A stretch of 64,000 nucleotides of DNA from Irpex lacteus (taxonomy: Eukaryota; Basidiomycota; Agaricomycetes; Polyporales; Irpicaceae), in assembly GCA_001986395.2 (NCBI GenBank), contig MQVO02000009.1, positions 1,054,001-1,118,000 on the forward strand, in the 5' to 3' direction. Position 1 is the first letter of the stretch, and every line of letters starts with the position of its first letter. Both the position numbers and the translations under genes were made by a program. Of this stretch, positions 32,880-44,684 are shown in pieces. The notes under the pieces are model-generated. The model was not told the origin of the DNA and searched no databases. It was given only the letters and a program-made list of their open reading frames with translations.

Positions 32880-33853
32880 GTCGTTCGTTACCAGAAGTCG
32901 CTGTATGGGGCGTACCTTAGTCTATTCCAGTGTAGCAGCTGCCTTCTCCGGGAGCTGCAAGAACAGTATGTGTACGTGAGGGTCTGTATATTAGTATTGC
33001 GCAGTCGTGTATCCAGAAATACCGCATTCGAGGATGATAAAGTGTGTGGGATAGAGATATGGACGCGGAGGTCGCTCGGACGGGGCGTGTGCGCGGTGCG
33101 AAGGTACTTCACCTTTATACCACTTCATGATGAGATGATGAACCCGGTAAGCACGTTCGGCTATCGTGGACGTGCATAGCGGTAGACCGAACGTCGTCCG
33201 AAGTGTGGATGAGTAAAGCCGAAGGGTTTGTGGGCTGGAATATGACCTCCCATCATGCATGTGATAGGGGTATATTGGTACCTCGGCGTCGGTCGAGCTT
33301 GCGAAGCTTCATAACCCCGAGGCATGTGAATAGTACTGCCTGCCTTGAACTCTTACAGACGGATCCCTCGTCCGAAATAGCATGATTATTCGGTCTACTG
33401 AACTGCGTACTCCGACAGGATGCTTGCTATAATCATACGCACCATGGGTTCCCCGGACCGTCTGACCAAGGAGACAATGATATGGGTTACACAAGTACGG
33501 TCACCGTGCTAGCGCGAGTCGCTATAGCCAACTTGTTAGCGTGTCTAGCCTGTCGTCCTTAGAGCCTTTGTTCAATCTCCCTGAACAGTTCGTTTGTAAG
33601 ACATCCATGATTCGCCAGATCTTGAGGTAGTAGCTCGACCCGTACATGTTTTGCAAACGGCCACGATGTGCATTGAGACCTGCCGAATATTTGACGACTA
33701 TAAACGAGCTTCTATCTGATAACACAACACGTAGACACTACGGTGACGAATTTAGTAACAATTTACGATACTGCTCCGAGGCAATTTATACCAGATTGAA
33801 GCCAGATTTCCAACGATTCATTTACTGCCCTATGAGTAACGAGAATGTATAAC
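32880..33853. other. Convergent intergenic, no gene seen
   Basis: Between the 3' ends of the second aquaporin and the diverged DUF7918 gene. Short frames only; no recognisable product. Confidence 0.5.
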
Positions 33854-35303
33854 TCAATCGTCAAGAGTCAGATCAATAACATCCCCATGCAACACCTTCG
33901 CGAGGCGAATAGGGGAGCGCTCTCTCTTTACGCCCTCTTGGTGTTGCGACAATTGGCGTTGAGATTCGAGAGCTGCGCGCTTCGCAGCAAGGGCTGCCTC
34001 CATTTGCGCCACTTCAGCCTGCCAGTGGTCGGATATGTCAGCTTTAAGAAAGGATTGCATGAACAAGGCACATGCCTCCATGGCAGTTATCCCGCCTTCC
34101 GAGACTTCTTGCTTAGTTATCCCTGCGTCACCAGTACCATTTACCGCGCCCATTCCCCTATTATCAACAACAGCTCTGTTGGACGGTCCGGCGATGGGTG
34201 GTGGCAGGGAATGTGCGCGCTGCGATACTGCCCTCGGCATCATGTCTCGGGCCTGCAATACATCTGCATAATGGTAAGCCTATGTAATAGTTGTGTGGTT
34301 CAAAGGTTCGTTACCTTGAGGTAGGTAATGCCACAAAAATGTTATATAGGGAGCATCGGAAGGGTCTAGCAGCTTCGTCATCTCATTCGACACCTTTGGC
34401 GCCTTCGCTGATTTGCGTGGGTACGCTACAGCTTGTCCCAATCTGAAATGATGATTATCACAAAGACAAGTGCCGAGCATGTCAGGCGAAGCTCACTCTG
34501 TAACATGTCCGCCTAGCTTCTTGGTTGTCTCGTGGACAGGAGAGTTATTCAATATAGGTGCAGCTGCAGGTTTGGCTTTCTTATCGCGCCCTCTCACTGT
34601 TTCGTTTACTCAGCAAGCGTGAATGCCACAGAACTCTTCGAAGAAATGCTGGTTACCCTGTCTCCCAGTCACGCGAGGCCGCTGCACTTTCATGGCCCGA
34701 AAACACTCAACACGGATGGTCCCTAGTTCCTGTTGATTCTTCTGACAGCTGGCAGCTAGCGCTGTTTCATCATCTGTAGTGTATTATCAGCATATACCCT
34801 AGGACGTCAGAAAGCAATGACAAAATGCGCATACCAGTCGTTCTCAAAGAGCCAAACTTGAAGGGCTTATATGACAGCACATCTTCAGAATCTACACCTT
34901 TGATTTTTTTGCTTTGCCGGGGTACCAAGTATTTCTTCCCTACTTTGACACCGTCCATGGACAAGTGGCAACGCATGTCGCCGTCAAAGTGGTTGGTCAT
35001 TTTCACCGAGAATTCCTACCACCACATGGGTTCAGTTCAGTCATTTTGTGAATTAGATCACTGTTATTTACCTTTCCTGCCTCGCTAGCGATATAACATG
35101 ATACAATGTCCCCTTCTTCCACGGCGTATTCCGTCGCCCGTTTGCCATCCACGGTTATCAAAACCTAACATGATTTCTTCATTATTCAATCCACGGATTG
35201 CCTTGACACAGGTCCAGCAGGATCAATAGGAAAGCTAGAAAATTAGACTTAACACCCGTGGTGGTTGTGGCCACAAACGAAGCGCCTGCGCCTGTACGTG
35301 CAT
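33854..35303 (-). CDS. Diverged DUF7918 family protein (sixth copy)
   Basis: Minus-strand relative of the array 12 kb away. Core exons are recognisable: VLITVDGKRATEY...CYIASEAGK (from 35164), then FSVKMTNHFDGDMRCHLSMDG with PFKFGSLRTTG, then DDETALAASC...LGTIRVECFR, PVHETTKKLGGHVTE, APYITFLWHYLPQG and VLQARDMMP. The third block contains an extra intron (GTAACC...GCTGAG, about 53 nt) absent from the array genes; without it the frame would stop. The C-terminal exon has a longer insert (QRAHSLPPPIAGPSNRAVV), helix-forming AQMEAALAAKRAALESQRQ, VKRERSP and a terminal HGDVIDLTLDD. The second psi-K-x-E site and the SUMO-interacting-type tail are kept; the KRPR cluster is not obvious. The first exon (MHVQAQALRLW, from 35303) is a guess. 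Confidence 0.72.
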
Positions 35304-37500
35304 GACTTCAACTGTGACAAAGCGTGACATAACGCGTCGGCTCATGATAGCGCCCAGCGCCACAAAGTCTCCTTCCTGATAGGGAAGTCAGACGATTCGG
35401 ATCTTCTCGCTTAGATAAGCCTGAGATATCCTCTCACTGTCTCGGACTTCCATGGCTGGGCTCCCATGAGCCTGTGATCTCCGACGACTGTCAATGATAC
35501 CGCTGCTTGTCTTCTCGATGCGATCTGACCAAGCTCAACCACTTCTCTTGACTTGATCAAGCGACTTGTACCAGAGTTATAAGAGGGAAGTCGTGAACGT
35601 ACTTATGGCTTCATTCGACAAGAATACTGCATTTTAATGACGAGAACGCTAAAGCAATGCATGCAGTGAGGTCACCGCAGCCAGGACAGAGCGGACCCAA
35701 TTGTTAGTAGTAACGAATCCTGTCCCGAATCATGATCCGATGATGATATGCTCCTACGTTGTCATCTTCGATTGACTGCGCGGGAGCCATAGATACTATG
35801 GATGATGCATATGATTGCAATGCAGTCACTACGCTACTCGGACTAACGTATCAGTGTTCGGTATGCAACAGCTACGCATCGTTGTTGGGACTGCTACGTA
35901 GTTTCAGCTACATCGTAGTAGAGTAAAAACCTAGAAATATTGATAGCTCAGTGCTCAGGGAATGGGGAAAACTGATCAACGATTCATCTGTGAATAAAAG
36001 GAAGCGAGTTGTGTTATCAACATAGAAAATCTTGTCTGATATCACTAACTGATTAGATGAGAAGCTGGAGTCGTGAATGAACAGGACAATTGCATTGAAC
36101 AAGGCACAGCTCCGCATTGCTCAGGAACACTGCACAGCATGCTGCCGAGTTCCTGGTGACGCGATCCCCTGATCATATCCAGATCAGTACTCAGTATGTG
36201 CAATTCCACTCATGGAATGTGATGACCCGTCAAACAAGATACTTCGCAGATGGTCATCGCGAATAATAGATATTGTAGCAGTGATGAACTCGCATGGTCA
36301 GCCACGTCAGGATAGAACTCTACTTCGATTTTGACTTACAAGATGCTCGAAGCCTCGCGGTGTCCAGCTTCATCAACAAGGCCGGTACGAAAGCAGCACC
36401 GACGATGCCGATGAGACTCGGAGGCCGTGCTCTCCGGAGGAAGCTTGAACTTCGTAGGGTGAGCATTGTAGATTCCTTCCCGTGCATCCGCATGACTGGA
36501 AGAGTTCTTGTCCAATGGTCGTGCAAACCATAGCCTCTTACCGCTGAAAGGACGACACGAGGCGAGCATCGTGGGGGATAGAGACGCGAGCGAGGCGCCT
36601 CTGGTACATAGCCTCGAGGGCCCAAAGAGTGATGAGGGTGTTATTCAACGCTGCAACCCTTCTTTGGGCCCTCGAGGAGTGATATTGGGGATATGTAGGT
36701 CTTGTGCTAGGGCGAGCCGCACTACGAGAGACTTTGGGCGCTTGGCTGCGGGGCTAGGGAGGGACAAGGGGTTGTGTGGCTGGGTGCTGCTGGATAACGA
36801 TGATCATGAACCTACTTTCATCTGACAACCATGTTGATGTTGGTCGTCTTGGCCAGACCCTGAGTAAGGTTCGCGCGCTATTGGGAGAGAGTACTAGAGA
36901 GAGACAGGAGGTGAGCAACATTGGGCTTAGCCTGTTATCGAAATGAGGGCGCAACAGGATTGTGACTATGTCAGAAAAAGTAAAGAAAATGAGAAAAAAT
37001 AGAGTGACTCGATGCTCCGGTTCGAGGCGTGAAGCTGTGGATCTGAGTGCCTCAAGTTTCAAGGTAGATTGTGCAATTTCTGGCTTCGAGGGAGATATTT
37101 GAGCTTGAAGATGAACATGGAGATAATGACAGTGGGAATTTGCAGAGAGTACGCTAGCCCGATTCAGATCCGGAAGATGCCGCCACCCCCCATCTAATCG
37201 TTCCGCCCAAGTCGCCGCCTGGCTCTGCTCCCTTCCACATCCTTCTCCTCGACGGCGACGACGACGACGACGACAGGCGCACCTCCACCCAGGACATTAG
37301 CGATAGCCAACAACCGCTGCTGGCAACGTAGGAGGCAGAGATAAGCGCGGGCTGAAGACAATTGCAAGACGCGCCCGCTGAGTGCGATTCCTCCGTCCCT
37401 CCGACCTTTTAGCACCCCTCTTCTCATCTTCGGGCGGTGCACATCGTATATGTTGGCCAATTCCACAGCGGCTTTATCCTTTTGATCTCTCTCGTCCACC
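35304..37500. other. Intergenic, about 2.2 kb
   Basis: No coding exon recognised. Contains the perfect inverted repeat at 36612-36677. The last few hundred bases should hold the promoter of the ankyrin gene. Confidence 0.5.
36612..36677. repeat. Perfect 16-bp inverted repeat with 34-base loop
   Basis: CCTCGAGGGCCCAAAG at 36612-36627 and CTTTGGGCCCTCGAGG at 36662-36677; one further A-T pair extends the stem inward. GC-rich, able to form a stable hairpin in DNA or RNA. No gene around it. Confidence 0.9.
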
Positions 37501-40500
37501 ATGCCTGGTCCGTCACGAACACAGCGGGCGGAAGCCAAGTACAACGTCGTACTTGAATGTGAGTCTCTCTTTGTAACTATCAACCTTTTGTTCCTCAGCT
37601 GAGCGGTCCTGCGAACAGTCCCCAACTTGGGATTGCACTCCGCTGCAGCGTCAGGCAACTTGGGTCTCGCAAAGTATGCACTTGAACATGGACAGCCCGT
37701 TAACTCGGTTCTCGAGGGTCTACTACCCCTGCATGCAGCCTGCTATGGTGGTAGCGACTTGGTTGTGCGGTTGTTGATAGAGAACGGCGCTGATGTGAAT
37801 ACCCCACGGTATGTCGACTCTTATTTGTATTCTCTACTCTAAATGAACGTTTCCGCTCCCAAAGACTTCCACGCCGCTACGCCACTGATAAACATCGCGC
37901 CGCGGCCCCTTCGCTGTCCATCCCTGGTTCGTCTGGCTCTACGCCCCTCCACTTTGCTGCCGCAAATGGTCATCTGCCGGTGATTATGACCTTGTTGCTT
38001 CACGGGGCCAGTCCAGACCGACCAGATAAGCACAACATTACTCCTGAAATGATAGCACGTCAGAACGGGCATACTGACTGTGCGGACGTATTACGGGAAT
38101 GGTGCCACAACAAAGATAGAGACCTTCGGGAACGGGAGGCAGCAGGGACTCATCCATCCGATGTCTCATTGACTAAAGAGGAAAAGTCTCACCCCTACTG
38201 CGGCCTCCTCGACTGCCGGGAATGTGCGACACGCAAGAGGATACGTATGAAAAAGTCTATCGATAACGCCATTCATTTGTTGCGTCATCCGTCCTCACAA
38301 TGTTCAGACACCGTCTCGCCTCCCCATTCATCCGCAAGTATCTATAGCAATCACCAACAACCTCCGTCCCCCTTAGAAGGAAAGCCATTAGGCGAATACA
38401 CGTTCTACTCCACCAACGACGCTGTTATGGAGGATTTGCCACCGCGTCGACCGTCACTCCCGCATGTCCTCGATGTACCTCGCGCCTCATCGTCTTCCAC
38501 TCGATCAAGGCGTCCTTCCAATATTTCAACATCCTCCAGGCCACGGTCAGCTGGGACAGACGCCGAACCATCGTCTCGCGTTCGTGGCAAAATCTCGTTG
38601 TTGAATATCTTCAAGAAATCAAACGATGCCTCATTCACACCTGAAAGTAGCTCTCCCTCCAGTTCAGCTGTCACATCTGTGTCAGCCTCTCCTGCCCCTG
38701 CCTCCACGCTGGGCATGACGCCATTACCAGGTCATTCCAGCGAGGTACTAGCGCCAAATACTTCCGATGGAACTCTCAGGACTCACCACCATCGTCTGCT
38801 GAGTGAGGGTTCCACGGCCGTACCTGCTGTGCATCCGCATGAACTACGACACTCTGCGTCCCGCGAGAGCCTGCGTGGTCGCGGGCAACCAGCGAAGACA
38901 GCAGGCGAGCCGCTCGGCAAAGGCAGTCCTCCCGCTCGACCGGGTATCCTGCGAGCACATGGTCGTTCGACATCTTCGGGCCAGTCGACTCCACAATCAG
39001 ATAACACCCGCTCGACTCCCAACACACAGTCCTCCCTCCGTGCGCTCCGATTTGACTCAACATCGTCTGCTCATGCTGTCGCCGCTCCGCGTCGGACGGA
39101 CTCTCTCAAGAGAAGTACTCGCCAGGAGAGTCGAAGTCCCACTCGGCGTGTTCATGGGAAAGGAAGTACTAGTTCGTTTAGGTCTCCCAGTCCTGGTTCA
39201 GCCTCGTTCGGTCTCAGACTGGAGAGCGAACCGGAGACGCTAACTCCTCCTTCCGTACTTCCTGAACGTGCCCAGGCCGGTTACATTGAAGAAGAGGATG
39301 AAGATGAAGAGGAGTATGGTCATCCGATCTCTCCTAGAGTGGGTATCAGAGAACTGGAAACTCGCTTGTCGAACCTGGATGCGGACCAATGCAGAAACAG
39401 GCGAACTTCTGTACAGTCGACAATCTCGGAGGTTGACTCTCAGGATACGATGCATCACCACCAAGGATTCGAGTGTCCTTTCAGCATTAACAAGCCGCCT
39501 CCAGAAGAAGAGACTCCACCCGCTGATTCTCAGCTGCTGGGACGAGCGTCGACAGAGAGTCGGATGAGAGGAAACTCGATGAGCAGTATGATCACGGACA
39601 GCAGTGCAGGACCGCCAAGCAGCTTTATACCGACGCCCTCGATACAACAATCGAATCTTCCTGGGCCCATCCTCTTCGCTCCCTCCTCCGTGCCCAATGA
39701 ATCCTCGCCGTTCGAGACAGTTGATGAGAAAGAGGAGATTGTGCTACAGGTCGATGCTACTACTCCGGTGAAGCGTGCCAAAACTCCGGGCGACATCAAC
39801 ATCCGCTCGATCTCCACTCATGCTCAGGCGGAGGCACTGGTCGCACGTGCTCAGAGGCGTATATTGGAGTCGGACGAGTTGGACGAACAGGAGATCAAAA
39901 CGCTGGGCTTGAATGTTGGAGAGGGACACACGCCGCTGAGTGCTAAGCTCGCTGCTTACGGTGAGAGTCTGGCAATCGAGAGGAAGTTCAAGCAGGTAGA
40001 GGAGAAGCGGAGAAGAAGCCTTCTCATGAACTCCGTATCTGCGAGTACCTTAACAGCCGATTGTGTTGACGAGCCTTCCGGCGAGGCTACCGTTCTTGCT
40101 GCTAGGCTTGAGCGTCAGCTCAGCTTGAACGAGAGGCGCCGTCAGGATAGCAACAATGCTCCTAGTGAGTTGACCGGGCTCCTCGCTATCATATGATGTG
40201 AACTCACAATTTGTTTCAGATGTTTCTGCAGAGCATGTCCCTGGTTTCCTGTCCCCGCCAGCTGTCAGAAACGAACCTACGTCGACGTCCAACCCCGAGA
40301 ACTCCAGTCGACTTCTTCGTACTCACAGCTCATCCGCTCAAATCAGATCAGACTCTCTGCCTGTAGACCGCTCAGCCATTCCGCGTTCGCGGACACCTGA
40401 TCCCCAGCTATACGAGGCACCGCCAACACTCGGCGTGCCTCTCACTCGCTTCCAGACTTGCCCCACGGAGGACTCGTACGACTTCATCAACTCTGCTCGT

Positions 40501-40665
40501 ACTGTGAAGGAACGCCAGGCCGCTCGTGCGCAGAAGTTGACCAAGATGGGCTTCTCCGGCTCAGGCGCCGATCACTTACGAGATACGTCGAACTATTCGA
40601 GGCCGCACCGACAGCGGTTTGGTGGTATCAAGACTCTCGTTCAGTCGCTCACCGGCAAGGCCTAG
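37501..40665 (+). CDS. Large ankyrin-repeat protein
   Basis: 1002 residues, four exons: 37501-37558, 37604-37808, 37865-40164, 40220-40665; all phases agree. The N-terminal about 160 residues are ankyrin repeats: LGLHSAAASGNLGLAKYALE, LPLHAACYGGSDLVVRLLIE (NGADVN), GSTPLHFAAANGHLPVIMTL (LLHGASPD), and ITPEMIARQNGHTDCADVLR. A short Cys/His-rich segment follows (HPYCGLLDCRECATRKRIRM), then about 750 residues of Ser/Pro-rich, probably disordered sequence with acidic EEEDEDEEEYGH and scattered conserved islands (HAQAEALVARAQRRILE; LSAKLAAYGESLAIERKFKQ, likely helical). The C-terminus (FGGIKTLVQSLTGKA) is basic. Such proteins are usually scaffolds; no partner can be inferred. Confidence 0.88.
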
Positions 40666-41830
40666 TCTTCTCACGACCTCAATACCCTTCAATTCTTTGT
40701 TGCTCTTGCTCAACTCCCCATCGCATTCAAGGCTCAAGCTCTTCCACTCACCGATCACTACTTTGCCCCGCGGCATCCCTCCCGTTTCTTGCGTTCCTCC
40801 CGCTCTTTGGTGTGCGGTCGAGACATTTTACCACCGCTTTCTTGTTTATGATTTCTATATTTTATTGTATTCGGATTTGCAAGTGCATCCTTGTTCTGCG
40901 AGCAGTGTCTCGGTTCCTCACGTGTCTTGATGTTATTTCCACCGCTTTCCAACCACTTTCCTTTCCCATTCCTTTGCCATCTTCAGCATTACCACCATCA
41001 GTCATTCAATCCATCCAGCAAGTATCCTGTACTGTTATGTTGTACTATGATTTGCAATTTTATACGTGTATTATCTGTCACCTTACGTCGACCAATGTCG
41101 CGATCGGGGTCACATGCGCTTTTCGTAACGTCCTTCCCTTGTTCTTTTCGCGGGTTATCGGCCCCTGCTAATGAGATCTCTTGATTAATATAGGTGGCAG
41201 TTCGTAGCAGGGGCAAGGCCATATGGCGAGCACCTCAACACGTAAACGCAATATATGATTGTGGCTCTCGCAATTCCCGCAGACTTGTACAAACGACCTC
41301 TCGTTACGAGACTGTTAATGGCATCACAGGCGATTTGTTCTCAACGCCACGAGGTACCGAATAGTCAAATATCGGACCGTTGTGGTACTCTTCGACGCCA
41401 AACTTGGCTGTGCCATTTATCGGAATCCACAGGCGTTTCCCCGCGGTGTTGGCCAGGTGATCCGAGAATTGTTAGAAGAACTTCACGAACACCTAACATC
41501 TACTTTTACTTCGTGACAGACCTCGAGCTGATTCGAACACTTCTTGACTCCACCGCGGACCGTTGTCCCGCTGAATAGGGCCCGTTCGGCCCTTATGTGC
41601 GCGAAGCCATCATCACCAGACTATTTCGTCCGCTTTATCGTATGGTGAGTCGTATGCTACGACCTTCAACCGTTGTACCGCCGTCAATGTCACTGAATGT
41701 CGAGCTCAAAAGTATGATCACATGTAGATGAAGAAGTGTTCTTTGTGGCGGAAGAACTACTGGCTTTCTCATATATACCGCTGCTGGCCTTTCACATCAG
41801 CTCGTCAAGTCCCCGACAGAAGTGAACGAC
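40666..41830. other. Intergenic, no gene seen
   Basis: 3' flank of the ankyrin gene and promoter of the GH79 gene. ATATATA at about 41771, roughly 60 bp before the GH79 ATG, may be its TATA box. Confidence 0.5.
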
Positions 41831-43685
41831 ATGTTGGTCCAAGACATTTGGGTGGCCCTCGCGGTACTTGCCTGTCTCTCGACGACTGGTAGGGCTGTCA
41901 GCGTGCCCTCCAGTCCTCCATCGTCGGCGAAGGCAGTGGACCCCGCTCTTCTCAGCGTGTCTCTCGAGTTCTTTGCATTTCCTGGATACACACAGCTTGC
42001 AGCTACCACCAACTGCCTGAACAATCTTGCTACCCTTCGAGGGACACAGCCTGCCATCCGTATTGGAGGAACGACACAGTACGTGGATTACGTTGATCAT
42101 GAGCACACCCTTGACGTTTTGTCACATTGCTATCAGGGATAGAGCCACATACGATGCCAACCTCGGAACAGCGGTAAATTACACAGTGGATTCCCCGGCT
42201 GATGCCCCCGCATCCCTCACTTTTGGCCCTCAATTTATCAGCCTTGCTTCACAGTTAGAGGGCCAAGTAACCTTGGGTCTCAACCGTCAACTGAACAACC
42301 AACCTGCTAGTTTGGCTGCTGCAAAGCTGGCTAAGCAGAATATGAAGAATTTGTTCGCCATCGAGCTGGGAAATGAGCCTGAGTGTATGTATCTACCCTT
42401 GATTGGGAATGTACGATATCTGACCGTTCCGGCTAGTTTATGCCAGCAACTCGCCGATTATCGTCGCCGGAGGTAAGGGCTGGAACCAAGATGTCGATGC
42501 CGCAAGCCAGAAGTCCTGGTTCCAGACTTTTTCATCATCGGTGCGTTCATTGCGCTGCATTCTACTCTTGCTGCTTCTTCTACTCAGACTCATCACATTG
42601 AGCCGCTTTAGGTTGGGAACGTCTTTCAAGGCGCGGTCACATTGTCGTGGTCTGCCGGTGGAACACTGTCCCGATTGGGCTCGGACGGAGCAGCATTGCT
42701 CAAGTCTCTCTCGCGCCATTCGTATCCCCAATCGGCTTGCGGTGGAGCAAGCACGAACCTTCCGAACCTCATGAGCCACTCGTACGTTCTGTCTATTGTT
42801 CTTACATTGCACTGAGATTAATTGAACGCCACGAATAGCGGGATCGTGTCGTACACACGACAATATCAGTCGGAGGCTTCTTCTGCACATGCTGCCGGAA
42901 TCAAATATTTCCTTGGGGAGACAAACTCAGGTGAGCAGGTTTCTCCATGTGGTAAATGGGTGTCATATGCATGTCTGTGGTCCTAGCAACTTGTGGTGGC
43001 GGCGGAATTAGTCCTGTGCGTGTTGCTCGAAACAATATCGCATCCCGGACGGTATCTGACGTTTGCCATAGACCTTCGGCGCAGCATTGTGGATCATCGA
43101 CTACGTTCTTCAAGGGGCTCTAAACGGCGTCGATAGGCTGTATTTCCACCAAGGCACTATTTCTAACTGCGTGAGCACTTGATAACCGGATGACGATCAT
43201 GACCGGTGTTCTAACGATAGCGACTCCAGGCATATTGCTTCTGGGGCCAGTCTTCCATTTTTACGCCATACTATGGGGCAGCATTTGTCTCCGAGTTCTT
43301 GGGCCCCGATGGAGCTAAAGTTGCCATGCTAGACGACGGAACTAGTGCGATTGGCGTCTACGCCGTGTATTCCTCTGCAAATGTGCCACTGCGGCTCCTG
43401 GTCATCAACACGAACTATTTCGACGGGACTGGGACGCGTTCCAGTACGACAGTCTCGCTGACTGGGTTAACGACAGCTTCTGGGACGAAGCAGGCAAAGA
43501 GGCTGACCGCGCCAAATGCGACATCCCGCGTCGATCAGGGGGCCGCCGTTACGATAGGGGGCAGCGCGTCTTTCACCAACAGCTGCACGAGGAATGGAGC
43601 ACAAGCGACTGAGAGTGTACCAGTCAGTGGAAACGCCTTGTCTGTTGTGGTGAAGGCCTCGGAGGCATTGATAGTCTTCTTGTGA
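41831..43685 (+). CDS. Secreted GH79 beta-glucuronidase-like glycoside hydrolase
   Basis: About 490 residues in eight exons. A signal peptide is visible (MLVQDIWVALAVLACLSTTGRAVS). The TIM-barrel catalytic domain starts with LLSVSLEFFAFPGY. The acid/base motif is in AIELGNEPE (Asn-Glu-Pro-Glu) just before an intron. The nucleophile candidate is in KYFLGETNS. Further blocks typical of fungal GH79 are PAIRIGGTTQ, IIVAGGKGWN, LWIIDYVLQGALNGVDRLYFHQGT and AYCFWG. The C-terminal beta domain (LRLLVINTNYFDGTGTRSST) ends SEALIVFL. Enzymes of this family release glucuronic or 4-O-methyl-glucuronic acid from arabinogalactan and related glycans, so an extracellular wood- or litter-degrading or wall-remodelling role is likely. 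Introns are 45-80 nt, all GT-AG. Confidence 0.88.
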
Positions 43686-44684
43686 GTTTGATGACCGGAG
43701 GTAGGACCTCCGAGCGGACGTAATCATCGAGGGCGTGCAGTATGTGGAATATACCATCATTACTCGATCGGGGTAACATGCACTGTTTACGGTGTGCACA
43801 TGTATTTTTATTATCTTGTGAGTTTAGGGTGGCTAACATGGAGAGTAAAGTTTGGTGGTGATTACGACAACGACTTCTGTGGCGCAGGGCGGTGACCACG
43901 GCATGAGCACGGGTCTGATGAGATATTGAGTATGCTCGTTACAATCATCCAGATGCCGGTTCGAGTTTTGCAAATCGCTGTACTACGCTGGCCATAATAC
44001 ATTGACTGATCTGCGATTGACATTAGTGGCTTCAAAGCACACACCAAGGACTGTCATTGCCGTGACCGTTGCTCAGGCCGAATGGACGGGATGCTGCATT
44101 GTCGCCTCGCTCACTGTCTATTATTCTCTGAACAAAGCGTTTGCTTGACCTATAGACTTCCGTGAAGAGATAGGTTTCGAAACTCTTTCAACTTCGATGA
44201 CCATGCCGGCGGCTGGCACATGAACAGAGCCGCGGGCCGCGGCTACTCTCACTCGGTGGTATTTATTGGAGCTCGCGATGGCGTGGAAATCGGGACGAGA
44301 TATTGTTTGTGTTGAGAAGATATACACGACCTTGCCACGTTGTTGCGAGCACGAGGAGGGCTGGGGATGGCCAATCTTGGGGGGAGCAAGCAGGGTCGGT
44401 CTCGATCGAAGTCGAATAACCCGATCATTATGGGCGCTAGCTCGTGAAGGAGGATTGTGCGGCGGAAATAGAACAGGGGCTGGCTCACACACTGCCAGCC
44501 ACGACGTCTCTCCCAGCCTATGTCTGCGGCTGGCTTCCGCAAGTATAAAAGCTAAAGACGTGAAGGCCAATACGCCTTCATCCTCGCGACTTTTCCACTT
44601 CGGTTGTTTGACCTCTTCCACACACGCAACTCGCTGTCATCAGGTTCTGTTAGCACAGCTTTCTCCTATAGCCCATACTTTGCT
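43686..44684. other. Intergenic with promoter of the zinc-finger gene
   Basis: No gene recognised. TATAAAAG at 44544-44551 lies 141 bp before the ATG at 44685 and is a reasonable TATA box for the transcription factor. Confidence 0.5.
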
